Below are positions 28,306 to 37,144 of a stretch of DNA of 64,000 nt, in pieces (position 1 is the stretch's first letter; every line of letters begins with the position of its first letter). The position numbers and the translations under genes are program-made. Where the stretch lies: the NCBI GenBank assembly GCA_028280845.1, contig JANQKZ010000038.1:186001-250000 (forward strand). The letters run 5' to 3'. A model generated the notes under the pieces. The model saw only the letters and a program-made list of their open reading frames with translations. It was not told where the DNA came from and did not search any database. This DNA is from Opitutales bacterium. GTDB taxonomy: Bacteria > Verrucomicrobiota > Verrucomicrobiia > Opitutales > JABSRG01.

Positions 28306-28749
28306 CTAAGTCTGGGTGTAGGGACCCTGGAAACTCGATATTCTCCACAGGCTACGTTCTTTCTTCAGGATAACTCGGTGGATTTCCTCAATAGATCGGG
28401 AACCCAATAACGTGTTTTTTCCTCCCTTCGGGTCTAAGCGGGTCACCTGGCGAACTTTCAGGACTACCGTTTCCCGATCAGGTGAGTACTCATGGTTCAG
28501 GACCTGGTGATAGGTAAATTTGATATGGCCGTTATAATGCGACTCCCGGGCGCGCGAGGCTTGAAAAACTTCGAGCACCTCGGCGTTGGTCACCAGGCGC
28601 TCGGCGGCTTGCTGGTCACCTCGCATCAGGGCGCGTGTAAAGGATTTATATGCGAGGACATCGCTGCTGGTATGGGTCGTCACCAAACCATACCCGAAAT
28701 ACCCTGCGGTCCCAAAGACCAGCAGGGCCAGAGCTGTTTGTAATTTCAT
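28306..28749 (-). CDS. Hypothetical exported or membrane-anchored protein
   Basis: The ORF is open from 28809, but ATG 28749 (MKLQTALALLVFGTAGYFGYG) gives a natural N-terminal hydrophobic segment, a signal peptide or anchor, about 20 residues; total 147 residues. The rest has DVLAYKSFTRALMRGDQQAA (helical), then a beta-rich part with HIKFTYHQVLNHEYSPDRE and RSIEEIHRVILKKERSLWRI. The order helix, strand, strand with a WRI end is like NTF2/SnoaL-type small domains, also seen in the exported protein just upstream at 27693; the two may be distant relatives. No function is proposed. A strong terminator follows at 28232-28263. Confidence 0.65.
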   Translation of the reverse strand: MKLQTALALLVFGTAGYFGYGLVTTHTSSDVLAYKSFTRALMRGDQQAAERLVTNAEVLEVFQASRARESHYNGHIKFTYHQVLNHEYSPDRETVVLKVRQVTRLDPKGGKNTLLGSRSIEEIHRVILKKERSLWRISSFQGPYTQT

Positions 28750-29002
28750 GAGTCTTCTTATATTGAGGGGAACAGGAGATTGAGAGATCTCCTGGGAGCT
28801 AAGCTCCATGGCTTTGAATAAAACAACTCGGGCATCACTCCGAATTGCGCGCCGATCCTAACCCATAAAGCGATCATTGGCCATGAGGTGATCGCCCCGT
28901 TTCTGACCCTTTATAGCCCCAAAAATAACCCTTTTACAGATTTATAACGAAGCGATTACCAATGCTTTACAAATTCAGTCCAGGCATGTGTTGCCACGCC
29001 GA

Positions 29003-30319
29003 CTAAAGCCCTCCCAGGTATCGGATGGCCCCGCCTGTCAAGGCTTCCATCCCCACTCGTCGCTCGCTACCGTCGTTCATGTTTTTAAGGAGAAGTTCAC
29101 CTTGGGCAATTTCCCGTTCGCCAATGGTGACCACAAAGCGGGCCCCTTTCTGGTTAGCTTCCTTAAACTGCTTGCCGAATCCGCTGGGCCTCAGGCTGTA
29201 TTCGACAGAAAAACCCAAGCGACGGATCGATGTAGCCAATTTCAATACCGCATCCCGTTCCACCTCGGATCCCCCGCTCACAATGTAGAGGTCAATTAAG
29301 GGTTGATAAGTGGGAAACAGGCCATGCTGCTCAAGGGTATCAGCCAAGGTCACATCTCCAAATCCAAACCCGACGGCTGGGGTGTCCGGGCCGCCCAGCT
29401 TTTTCACCAGGTGATCATACCGGCCTCCTCCTGCGAGTGCGCGCCCGGCTCCAGTCGCTTCGAAGGCCTCAAAGACAAACCCTGTATAGTAGGCCAATCC
29501 GCGGACAATTCCCAAGTCAACCCGTATGTAGTTCGAATACCCCATCACTGTCAGGCGATCCAGCAAGACCTGCCAGGAGGCCAGGCGCTCCTCCAGATCG
29601 CTCCCCGCCTTGACACCCTCGAAAAAAGACCGCAAGTGATCCAGATCCCTTATCCGGGACAGCTCCCCAATCCGCGCAAACAAGTGCTCCGCACGGTCAC
29701 CGACCATCCTCTCGAGCTGTTCCAGGGATTTTTCCCGTGGAGTGCGTTCCATTTTGTCCACCACCCCCATCACGGGCAAATGCAGCGGCTCCTCGAGCCC
29801 TTCCTGTTTGAGGAAGGCCAACCAGAGATTGCGGTCGCTCAATCGAATTTTTACTTTTTCCGAATCAAGCCCAAAGGCCTCGAATACCGATATCAGCAAT
29901 GCGAGTAACTCCGCGTCACCGGCTGGTCCAGCTTCCCCGTAAATGTCTGCGTTGAGCTGGAAGTGAGACCGCAGCCGACCTTTTTGCGGGCGCTCATAGC
30001 GAAAGTTTTCGGCAATTGCATACCACTTGACCGGCTTCTTGAGGCTGTTGGCCCGGGCTCCCACCAAGCGGGCCAGAGTCGGTGTCATTTCCGGGCGCAT
30101 AGCCACTGCTCGCCCGCCTTTGTCCTGAAAGTTGAATAACTGGCCAACGATCTCTTCGCCGGATTTCTCCGTATACAGTTCCAACGGCTCAAGAACCGGG
30201 CCGCTATACCCGTGGAATCCAAATCGCTCACAGACAGACGACCAGGTCTCAAAAATAAACGACTGCCGGGCAAACGCCTCGGGGAGGAATTCCCGAAAAC
30301 CGGGAAGCGTTTCAAACAT
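29003..30319 (-). CDS. hisS: Histidyl-tRNA synthetase
   Basis: Class II aminoacyl-tRNA synthetase charging tRNA-His. At 438 residues it has motif 1 (PGFREFLPEAFARQ), RPEMTPTLARL, motif 2 FRYERPQKGRLRSHFQ, the histidine-binding motif IVRGLAYYTGFVFEAF and motif 3 GGRYDHLVKKLGG...AVGFGFG. RGLAYYTG has Ala where the common bacterial form has Asp (RGLDYYTG); the Ala version is, as I recall, used in plant organelle-type and some bacterial HisRS. A C-terminal anticodon domain follows (LYIVSGGSEVERDAV). A HisZ paralogue is unlikely because all catalytic motifs are intact. The IHF/HU-like gene lies 19 nt upstream on the same strand. Confidence 0.93.
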   Translation of the reverse strand: MFETLPGFREFLPEAFARQSFIFETWSSVCERFGFHGYSGPVLEPLELYTEKSGEEIVGQLFNFQDKGGRAVAMRPEMTPTLARLVGARANSLKKPVKWYAIAENFRYERPQKGRLRSHFQLNADIYGEAGPAGDAELLALLISVFEAFGLDSEKVKIRLSDRNLWLAFLKQEGLEEPLHLPVMGVVDKMERTPREKSLEQLERMVGDRAEHLFARIGELSRIRDLDHLRSFFEGVKAGSDLEERLASWQVLLDRLTVMGYSNYIRVDLGIVRGLAYYTGFVFEAFEATGAGRALAGGGRYDHLVKKLGGPDTPAVGFGFGDVTLADTLEQHGLFPTYQPLIDLYIVSGGSEVERDAVLKLATSIRRLGFSVEYSLRPSGFGKQFKEANQKGARFVVTIGEREIAQGELLLKNMNDGSERRVGMEALTGGAIRYLGGL

Positions 30320-30338
30320 CGATCAGGACCTCCGCCGC

Positions 30339-30707
30339 TTAAAACCCAAATGACGGGGACCCATTGCTTAATTCTTCATCGTTAGCTACCGCATCGGGAC
30401 CCAACTTTCCTAGATCGATTGCTTTGAGGTGGGCCTTCAGCTCTTTGCCGGCCTTAAACTTGATGACTGCACGCGTTGGGATAACGACGTCCTTTTCAGG
30501 TTTATTTGGGTTGCGACCGATTCGTGATTTACGAATTTGTACCTCGAATACGCCGAAATTACGCAATTCCACGTTGCGTCCTTCTGCCAATGCTTTTGCT
30601 ATGGCATCTAAAGTCAATTGGACCGTTTCGCGAACCTCTTTTTGTGGAAACCCCGTCTTTTCATAGATGTCGAGGACAATGTCGCGTTTTGTTAAGTTTT
30701 GACCCAT
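30339..30707 (-). CDS. IHF/HU-family DNA-binding protein with C-terminal tail
   Basis: A 122-residue histone-like protein. The N-terminal 95 residues have the HU/IHF fold: LTKRDIVLDIYEKTGFPQKE, VELRNFGVFEVQ (usually GFGTF), the DNA-intercalating arm RIGRNPNKPEKDVVIPTRAV and KFKAGKELKAHLK. RNFGVFEVQIRKSRIGRNP is closer to IHF than HU. Residues 96-122 (LGPDAVANDEELSNGS...) are an acidic extension absent in standard IHF. It bends DNA and probably affects transcription and replication. It lies upstream of hisS (19-nt gap) and divergent from the ClpX-like gene. A TTGACA at 30787-30792 (minus) is a candidate -35 element but the -10 is poor. Confidence 0.9.
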   Translation of the reverse strand: MGQNLTKRDIVLDIYEKTGFPQKEVRETVQLTLDAIAKALAEGRNVELRNFGVFEVQIRKSRIGRNPNKPEKDVVIPTRAVIKFKAGKELKAHLKAIDLGKLGPDAVANDEELSNGSPSFGF

Positions 30708-30802
30708 CGAAAAAAGAATAGAAGTAGAAACTACAAAAGAAAGCTAAAAGTTGCTAATAGTGAGATATTTCCAGACCTCTATTGGCTGTCAACTTTATTC
30801 AC

Positions 30803-32476
30803 ATGAGCGAAAAAGACACAAATAATCCTTTCGAAGAAATTCAGAAACAGCTTCAGGAAATCCTGAAGAATCCGAATTCAAATATCAGCTTTGCCGGGAT
30901 GCCCCCGCCCCCTCCACCCGCATCTGGAATTCAGGCAGAAAATCAGCCCCCATCTTCCCCGGAAGAGGATCCCATGCGGGGTGTCAAAGAATTCAATCTC
31001 AAACCCAGGGAAATACGAGATTACCTCGACCGCTTTGTGGTCAAACAGCAGGAGGCCAAAAAGGTCCTCTCCGTTGCCATTTGCGATCATTATAACCACG
31101 TTCGTCGATGCCTCGAAGATGCCGATTACGCTAAAAAAGAGTATCTGAAACAAAATATTCTCCTCCTGGGACCCACCGGCGTTGGTAAGACCTTTCTCAT
31201 TAAGAATATAGCAAAGCTTATTGGGGTCCCTTTTGTGAAGGCGGACGCCACGAAGTTTTCCGAGACAGGGTATGTCGGAGGCGACGTAGAAGATCTGGTG
31301 CGCGACTTGGTCAAGTTGACCGATGGGGATGCCGATCGGGCCCAGTACGGAATCATCTACATCGACGAAATTGACAAGATTGCGGGTGCCTCTGGAGAGG
31401 GTCAGGTTCGCGATGTATCCGGTCGTGGGGTACAAATTAACCTGCTGAAGTTGATGGAAGATACGGAAGTAAACCTCTTCTCCCCCACCGATATGATGGC
31501 TCAGATGCAAGCGATGATGAGCATGGGCAGGGGTGGCAAGGAACAAAAGAAGACAATCAGCACTCGACATATCCTCTTCATCGTGAGTGGTGCCTTCGAT
31601 AAGTTGGCTGATATGGTGCAGAAACGGGTTGGACAGGGAGCCTTGGGCTTCAAGGCCTTGAACACCTCCAATACCGGCTCCTCCTCCACCGACACTCTGG
31701 ATGATGCCTTTCCCTGGCTCACCCAGGCAAATACCTCGGACTTCATTGAATACGGGTTTGAACCTGAGTTTATTGGTCGCGTCCCCGTCCGTGTCGCCTG
31801 TGAATCGTTGAAACCACCCGATCTTGCTGAAATCCTGCTGACAAGCGAAGGCAATATCCTCAATCAATACCGGGAGGATTTCCAGGGGTATGGCGTGGAA
31901 TTTAACGTGACCCCGGAGGCCATTGCACAGATCTCTGAACAGGCTTATCAGGAGAAAACCGGCGCCCGCGGACTTATGACGGTACTCGAGCGCATCTTTC
32001 GCGAATACAAATTCGAGCTACCATCGACCGCCATCAAGACCTTCGAAGTCAGCACGGATACGGTGGACCACCCTGATCAGACCCTCGTCGAGCTGCTCAA
32101 GGAAAATGCCCACCTAATGAAAGCCGTGCTCAAAGAAGACATCCTGCGCTTCGGTGAAGCATTTCACAACGACTACAGTCTGACTCTCGATTTCAGCGAA
32201 GAGGCCTGCGAAGTCTTGATCAATGAAGCTACCGAGAAAGACATGACCATCCGCGCGCTCTGTGAAAAGAAATTTAAAGACTTCCAGCATGGATTAAAGA
32301 TCATCTCTCGGAATACAGGCACCGAAACCTTTACCATCGATAAACAGACCGCCATTGATCCGGACAAGGAACTGTCCACCTGGGTCGTAGCCAGCTTCCG
32401 GGAAAAGGAAGAACGGGAAACCGAGGCCGCTGAGCAGCCCTCAACAACGGAAGACCCGCCTGACAAAGAAACCTAG
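30803..32476 (+). CDS. ClpX-like AAA+ ATPase without zinc-binding domain
   Basis: A Clp/HslU-clade unfoldase of about 557 residues (ATG 30803 preferred; an upstream start at 30782 has no Shine-Dalgarno). Motifs: Walker [20 protein letters not shown] near 123, pore loop and sensor segment [15 protein letters not shown], Walker [13 protein letters not shown], then an ALGFKALN loop equivalent to the ClpP-docking IGF loop of Clp[13 protein letters not shown] (sensor/arginine region) and a long C-terminal domain. The N-terminal C4 zinc finger of true ClpX is missing, replaced by a proline-rich segment ([13 protein letters not shown]). GYVGGDVE sits between ClpX (GYVGEDVE) and HslU (GYVGRDVE). No clpP or hslV is in the window. 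Probably a distinct Clp unfoldase subgroup. Confidence 0.85.
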   Translation: MSEKDTNNPFEEIQKQLQEILKNPNSNISFAGMPPPPPPASGIQAENQPPSSPEEDPMRGVKEFNLKPREIRDYLDRFVVKQQEAKKVLSVAICDHYNHVRRCLEDADYAKKEYLKQNILLLGPTGVGKTFLIKNIAKLIGVPFVKADATKFSETGYVGGDVEDLVRDLVKLTDGDADRAQYGIIYIDEIDKIAGASGEGQVRDVSGRGVQINLLKLMEDTEVNLFSPTDMMAQMQAMMSMGRGGKEQKKTISTRHILFIVSGAFDKLADMVQKRVGQGALGFKALNTSNTGSSSTDTLDDAFPWLTQANTSDFIEYGFEPEFIGRVPVRVACESLKPPDLAEILLTSEGNILNQYREDFQGYGVEFNVTPEAIAQISEQAYQEKTGARGLMTVLERIFREYKFELPSTAIKTFEVSTDTVDHPDQTLVELLKENAHLMKAVLKEDILRFGEAFHNDYSLTLDFSEEACEVLINEATEKDMTIRALCEKKFKDFQHGLKIISRNTGTETFTIDKQTAIDPDKELSTWVVASFREKEERETEAAEQPSTTEDPPDKET

Positions 32477-32485
32477 GTCTCGCGC

Positions 32486-32986
32486 TTGCTTGGACCCCCT
32501 GCACAACCCATACTGTCTGCTAGTTTGAAAGAGAACTCCAAGATCTTCATCAAATCTGAAGCAGGACCCGTCTGGGATTGGATAGGATTTCCTTCCCGCT
32601 GGTCTGAGTTCCATGATAAGATTCAGTCCATCGTATGCGAACGCCCGGCTGAAGGAGCGCCCGTTTTGGTAGATTTGGAGTTCAGTAACAAATTACTCCA
32701 TTTTTCAGGAGCCATCACCCGCTACGATGTGGGGCGGGAAATCCACATCAAGTTGGTGGAAGAACCGGCCGAGGAGGGAAAACCCGCCCCCGGCATGACC
32801 GTGGCCTACCTGGTTAAACGCCATCCGGGGAAACTCGGCGTCCGTGTGTTCGAGACCGTAAATTACGACATGAAGCTCCCTCCTTGGGCCGCTGTGATCG
32901 TGGGCATCCTCTCCAAAATAGGAAAAGCCCAAAGCCCCTCTACCCTCCAGAACCTCAAACGCATCCTGGAAACGGGCCAGCGCTAA
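32486..32986 (+). CDS. Hypothetical protein, possible SRPBCC/START-like fold
   Basis: A frame of up to 166 residues, 9 nt after the ClpX-like gene. The only upstream start is TTG at 32486; TTG 32525 (LKENSKIFIKSEAG) is equally possible and seems a natural N-terminus. There is no signal peptide. The pattern IFIKSEAGPVWDWIGFPSRW, then LVDLEFSNKLLHFSGAITRY and later VFETVNYDMKLPPWAA, with a C-terminal helix, suggests a START/SRPBCC-type ligand-binding fold, though the eye-level match is weak. Downstream at 33080-33135 lies a period-7 tract. Function unknown. Confidence 0.6.
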   Translation: MLGPPAQPILSASLKENSKIFIKSEAGPVWDWIGFPSRWSEFHDKIQSIVCERPAEGAPVLVDLEFSNKLLHFSGAITRYDVGREIHIKLVEEPAEEGKPAPGMTVAYLVKRHPGKLGVRVFETVNYDMKLPPWAAVIVGILSKIGKAQSPSTLQNLKRILETGQR

Positions 32987-33079
32987 AAACCGGCTGCACG
33001 CCTCGGAACACTACAAGCGAAGCAGGGATACAACATACGAATAGCCACACCCAGATTTTGATTTGGACATAAATTGCCT

Positions 33080-33135
33080 CATCCCCTCACCTCCATCCGC
33101 TCACCTCTACTTGTAACTTGAAACTTGCTCACCCG
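33080..33135. repeat. Period-7 tract (CATCCCC/TCACCTC/AACTTGA type)
   Basis: Eight consecutive 7-nt units fit without a gap: CATCCCC TCACCTC CATCCGC TCACCTC TACTTGT AACTTGA AACTTGC TCACCCG. The middle part is three near-copies of ACTTGNN. It lies between a hypothetical gene and ubiE/menG. One of the heptamer tracts described under findings. Confidence 0.75.
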
Positions 33136-33153
33136 TGAACAACGTTCACGGCT

Positions 33154-33861
33154 ATGCCCGAAGGCTCCAAAGTCCAATCCATGTTTGCCGGTATCGCGGG
33201 CAGATACGACTTAGCTAACCATGCCTTGTCCATGGGGGTCGATCACCTATGGCGACATAAGCTGGTTCGTCTGGTCCGCGCTTGCCAACCCATACATGTG
33301 GCCGACCTTGCCACGGGAAGCGGCGATGTGGCTCTCGCCCTGCAAAAAGCGTTGGGGCCATCCGCCATAGTCCAGGGATACGATTTCTGCCAACCGATGT
33401 TGGACGAGGCCGATAAAAAGAAAACTCAACATGCCTCTACCCGGGACATGACTTTTGCCTTTGGCGATTGCCTGAACCTCCCACTCGCTGACGAATCCAT
33501 GGATGTCCTCACCATCGCCTTCGGCTTGAGGAACCTGGAAGATCGACTCACCGGCCTGCAGGATATGCACCGGGTTCTCCGCCCGGGTGGAAGCCTCTTT
33601 GTCCTCGAATTTTCCCAACCCTACGCCCTCCTAAAGCCCGTCTATTACCTCTACTTGAAGTTTATCCTGCCCGTTCTGGCCAAGACCTTGACCCATGACA
33701 AGGCCGCCTACGATTACCTGGCCGGTTCGATCGAGGCCTTTCCAAGCGCTATCGCCCTCGATGGAGAACTGCTCGAGGCCGGCTACCGATCCGTTAAGCA
33801 CTACCGCCTCTCCGGCGGCATTGTCGCTATCCATCAAGGGGTTAAGAAAAAAGTTGAGTAA
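33154..33861 (+). CDS. ubiE: Demethylmenaquinone/ubiquinone methyltransferase (UbiE/MenG family)
   Basis: C-methylates the quinone ring with S-adenosylmethionine, final steps of menaquinone or ubiquinone synthesis. The 235-residue protein has the family's VQSMFAGIAGRYDLANHALS start, SAM motif ADLATGSGDVALAL and family signature AFGLRNLEDRLTGLQDMHRV followed by LRPGGSLFVLEFSQP. Since it is not possible to tell the quinone type here, both UbiE and MenG names fit; a Verrucomicrobiota host would suggest menaquinone. It converges with the cytidylate-kinase-like gene. Confidence 0.93.
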   Translation: MPEGSKVQSMFAGIAGRYDLANHALSMGVDHLWRHKLVRLVRACQPIHVADLATGSGDVALALQKALGPSAIVQGYDFCQPMLDEADKKKTQHASTRDMTFAFGDCLNLPLADESMDVLTIAFGLRNLEDRLTGLQDMHRVLRPGGSLFVLEFSQPYALLKPVYYLYLKFILPVLAKTLTHDKAAYDYLAGSIEAFPSAIALDGELLEAGYRSVKHYRLSGGIVAIHQGVKKKVE

Positions 33862-33872
33862 ATCCCACCCAG

Positions 33873-33903
33873 CCGACTGATCCCATCGACAGGCATCGGT
33901 CGG
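33873..33903. terminator. Hairpin between convergent ubiE and cytidylate-kinase-like genes
   Basis: A 9-bp stem CCGACTGAT/ATCGGTCGG (one G-T pair) with a 13-nt loop sits between two convergent stop codons. There is no U tract on either side, so it may be a weak bidirectional terminator or only a structure that protects 3' ends. Confidence 0.4.
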
Positions 33904-33927
33904 ACAGTACCCCAAACCAGCCCCAGA

Positions 33928-34674
33928 TCACCGATGGTGAATCACCGGGTTCCCCAGGTTCAAAAACTGCTCCCGGTGACGAACAGCCTCCAGGATAAAC
34001 TGGGCGGCTTCCTCGCTCGAGTAATGATCGGTATTCAGGATAAAGTCATACCCTAGGGGATCATCGATATCCCGGCTCAGGTGTTTGTGCACGTACGCGG
34101 CCCGGGCTTTATCCAATTGACGTACTTTGCTTTCAGCATCCGTTTGAGATAGTCCAAAAGCCCGCATCAAGTGCCGAACCCGTTTCGCAAGGGATCCAAC
34201 CAAACGGATCTGGATGACCTGTTTCATTTCCCGGGTCAGATAATTGCTTCCTCGCCCCATGATCAGAACATGCCCCATTCTGGCCAAACGGCGTATCGTG
34301 CTGTTTGTTTTCTGAATAAGCGCAGAAGTCGAAGGGTGAAGGCCTAGAATTTCTCCAAGTAGTCCCTCAATCTCACCCACCGGTTGTTCCTCATGCATAT
34401 AACTCGCCGATGAAAGTGGCAGGTGATGTTCTTTGATGACCTCTTCTACCAGGCCTTGATCAAACAACAACCACGGGTGCAACCCATCTGTGTTTTTTGC
34501 CTGTAACAACTTTGCTAAGCGTATTCCGATGCTGTGTCCCCGCGCTCCCGCCTGCCTCGAAAAGGTGACGCTGGCCCGGTGCGGACCCGGCTCCTGCGCC
34601 CACCCTGGATTCGTCTCCTTCCACTGGGAATTTAAGTACCCAATCATATGTTTTAATGACGCCCGACTGTCCAT
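33928..34674 (-). CDS. Cytidylate kinase-like family protein
   Basis: A 248-residue P-loop-type protein. The segment VTFSRQAGARGHSIGIRLAKLL has the layout of the cytidylate-kinase-like family (SRxxGaxGxxIaxxLA), followed by HVLIMGRGSNYLT (nucleoside-kinase core strand) and later RLVGSLAKRVRHLM and a DxxRAAYVHKHLS lid region. A canonical GxxGxGKS P-loop is not seen, so this is not the classic Cmk but the family often annotated cytidylate kinase-like. Substrate unknown. It stands alone, divergent from dinG. Confidence 0.82.
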   Translation of the reverse strand: MDSRASLKHMIGYLNSQWKETNPGWAQEPGPHRASVTFSRQAGARGHSIGIRLAKLLQAKNTDGLHPWLLFDQGLVEEVIKEHHLPLSSASYMHEEQPVGEIEGLLGEILGLHPSTSALIQKTNSTIRRLARMGHVLIMGRGSNYLTREMKQVIQIRLVGSLAKRVRHLMRAFGLSQTDAESKVRQLDKARAAYVHKHLSRDIDDPLGYDFILNTDHYSSEEAAQFILEAVRHREQFLNLGNPVIHHR

Positions 34675-34753
34675 AAGTTCGCTCCTTTTAATCCTCGATT
34701 AACTAATTATAAAACCGTTATCCCGGGGATTGCGATATTTTTCGTCATCCTTC

Positions 34754-34861
34754 ATGAGAAATCCTCAAGCTCGTAAAAAGGCTCTACCCAGTGCGCAGAA
34801 TGGAGTTAAGGTCCGGCTAATTACGATCCATGCCGGTTTGGATTTGGCAAAGTCAGCTTAA
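34754..34861 (+). CDS. Possible small basic peptide of 35 residues
   Basis: A short frame (ATG 34754 to TAA 34859-34861) in the gap before dinG: MRNPQARKKALPSAQNGV then KVRLITIHAGLDLAKSA. It is basic and lacks a clear Shine-Dalgarno. A random frame of this length is common, so it is listed only because the gap would otherwise be empty and it ends 17 nt before dinG. Confidence 0.2.
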   Translation: MRNPQARKKALPSAQNGVKVRLITIHAGLDLAKSA

Positions 34862-34878
34862 CCCCCAACCCTCACTCC

Positions 34879-36969
34879 GTGATCAGCCTGAAGACAGACG
34901 AGGGTCTCAATAATCCCCTGACATGGCTTCCCGACTGGGTAGAACACCAGTTTGGCCCCAAGGGAGGACTTTGCCAGAAGCTGGGCCTGGAGTATCGACC
35001 GGAGCAACAGCAAATGGCGGTACGTCACGCCCAATCCTTTTTGGGAGATGAATCCCTGTTGTTTGAGGCGGGAACCGGAGTAGGAAAGAGCCTGGCCTAC
35101 CTCATCCCGGGTATCATGTTTGCTGTCGAAACCGGCAGGCCACTGGTCATATCCACACACACCATTGCCCTGCAGGAGCAGCTACAGCAGAAAGACTTGC
35201 CTCTGGCTCGCACCTTTTTCCAGACCATCGAAGCGGGAAAAAAGTATAGACAGTTTCAGACCGCTCTTCTTGTCGGAAAGGGGAACTATCTATGCGAGAC
35301 TCGATTGGCCCGCGCCTTGCAATCTCAGCAGGAACTGTTTGAGGACGAAGTTGCACACGACCTCAAGCGTGTCGCTGAATGGGCGCAAACTACGCAAACC
35401 GGCCTCCGTCACGAACTGGTCCCCCCTCCGCGGCCTGAAGTTTGGGATGAAGTCAATGCGGATTCTTCTTTGTGCTCACGCCGGTCCTGTGGTGAAACCG
35501 GCTGCTGCTACCGGCGCGCCAGAAAGCTCCTCGACGCAGCTCAGGTTCGTATCGTCAACCATAGCCTGCTCTTCGCGCTCATCAACGCTGGAGCCAGCCC
35601 GGCCGGTGAACGGCGTGGGATACTCTTCCCCGACGACGTCGCCGTGCTGGATGAAGCTCACACCATTCCCGGCATTGCTACCGAGCATTTCGGACTGGGG
35701 GTCAGTAGTTATGCCTTAAGCTTTGCCCTGAAACGTCTATTCAATCCGAAGACAGGAAAAGGGATACTGAGCCGCCTGGGTTCTCATCGAGATTGTCTGG
35801 CGGTTGCCGACGCTATGGATGCCGTGGGCGTCTTCTTCAACACGGTACAGTCTGAATGGCTCAAAAACCGGGACGTGGTCCGCCTCCGCCGTCCGGGCTG
35901 GGCCGAACCGTTGGCACAGATTCCCCTCAAGAAAGTGGTCGATAATCTCGCCTATCTCGAATCTCGGACCGAAGACGAATCAAAGGTGACTGAGCTCAAG
36001 GACCACCGGATGCGCATCTCCTCCATGGCCCAGGCCATTCGCGAGACCCTCGACCTGGCCGATGAGCACGCTGTCTATTGGCTGGAACGAGCGGGTAAAC
36101 AGGGACGCCTCACCCATTTGCGGAGTGCCCCCATCGATGTAGCTCCGCTGCTGAATCAGCGTCTCTTTCAACGCCATACCTCGATCAACCTAACCAGCGC
36201 CACCTTAGCTTTGAATGGCACACTGGAGCATTATCGAGAGAAGTCAGGATCCTGGGGAGCCGCCGGAGAAATCGTCTCCTCCCCCTTCGACTTCCCCAAC
36301 CGCATGCGGATTCTCGTCAACAACCGGGATGATATCATCACCGCCGGGGTTAAGGCGGGCAGGGAACCGCTCCACCTCGACCACGACGCCTTGGCCAATC
36401 TCCTGAAAACAAGCCTTGCTCACATCGGGGGTGGCGCCCTGGTCCTCTTTACCAGTTATGCGGACCTCAACGCGACCCGGCATGCCCTGGAGCCAATCCT
36501 CAACAAACTGAATCGCCCCCTCCTCTTCCAGGGGAGCGAGATGTCCAGAACTGCCCTGACCAACCGCATGAAAGAAGTGAAAAACGGAGTCCTTTTGGGC
36601 ACTGACAGTTTCTGGACCGGAGTAGATCTCCCAGGCATTGCCCTCACCCAGGTATACATCACCCGACTGCCCTTTGAAAATCCATCCCATCCCGTCGCTG
36701 AGGCCCGCAGCGAACATGTCCGTTCCTCTGGGGGTAACCCCTTCCTGGAGCTCACCCTCCCGGAAGCCCTGCTCAAATTCCGGCAAGGTATCGGTCGCCT
36801 CATTCGTAACCAGAACGACGCCGGTTATGTCTTTGTCCTTGATTCCCGCATTGTGCAAAAGGAATACGGCGCCGCCTTCCTCAACATGCTCCCTCACAAT
36901 CACTACCTGCGCTTCCAGCCCGACTGCCTGGAATCCCTCCTCGCCGCCCAACCTCCCTTTTCCCTTTAA
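34879..36969 (+). CDS. dinG: DinG-family ATP-dependent helicase with iron-sulfur cluster
   Basis: An XPD-like superfamily 2 helicase of 696 residues. Walker A FEAGTGVGKSLAYLIPG (about 61-77), Q-like region STHTIALQEQL, DEAH box (VLDEAHTIP near 258), a four-cysteine cluster region (CETRLARAL near 138 and CSRRSCGETGCC near 199) expected to hold a 4Fe-4S cluster, and helicase motif VI QGIGRLIRNQND. It unwinds DNA, resolving R-loops or damage-related structures. The start is GTG 34879 (ISLKTDEGL), for lack of any upstream ATG in frame. A PP2C phosphatase gene follows on the same strand after 175 nt. Confidence 0.92.
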   Translation: MISLKTDEGLNNPLTWLPDWVEHQFGPKGGLCQKLGLEYRPEQQQMAVRHAQSFLGDESLLFEAGTGVGKSLAYLIPGIMFAVETGRPLVISTHTIALQEQLQQKDLPLARTFFQTIEAGKKYRQFQTALLVGKGNYLCETRLARALQSQQELFEDEVAHDLKRVAEWAQTTQTGLRHELVPPPRPEVWDEVNADSSLCSRRSCGETGCCYRRARKLLDAAQVRIVNHSLLFALINAGASPAGERRGILFPDDVAVLDEAHTIPGIATEHFGLGVSSYALSFALKRLFNPKTGKGILSRLGSHRDCLAVADAMDAVGVFFNTVQSEWLKNRDVVRLRRPGWAEPLAQIPLKKVVDNLAYLESRTEDESKVTELKDHRMRISSMAQAIRETLDLADEHAVYWLERAGKQGRLTHLRSAPIDVAPLLNQRLFQRHTSINLTSATLALNGTLEHYREKSGSWGAAGEIVSSPFDFPNRMRILVNNRDDIITAGVKAGREPLHLDHDALANLLKTSLAHIGGGALVLFTSYADLNATRHALEPILNKLNRPLLFQGSEMSRTALTNRMKEVKNGVLLGTDSFWTGVDLPGIALTQVYITRLPFENPSHPVAEARSEHVRSSGGNPFLELTLPEALLKFRQGIGRLIRNQNDAGYVFVLDSRIVQKEYGAAFLNMLPHNHYLRFQPDCLESLLAAQPPFSL

Positions 36970-37144
36970 TCGCCCTCGTCCTCTCCAGGTTTCAGATAAA
37001 CTCCCCATGGCATTTGAATGCCCATAGAGCAAACCGCGCATCCGCCCATTTTTCACCTCTTAAACAGTCCGATTTCCGACTTCCCACATTCGCCTCTTGA
37101 TCCGCAACGAGGGACCGGTTATCCCTACAGTTTAATCCTGTTTT

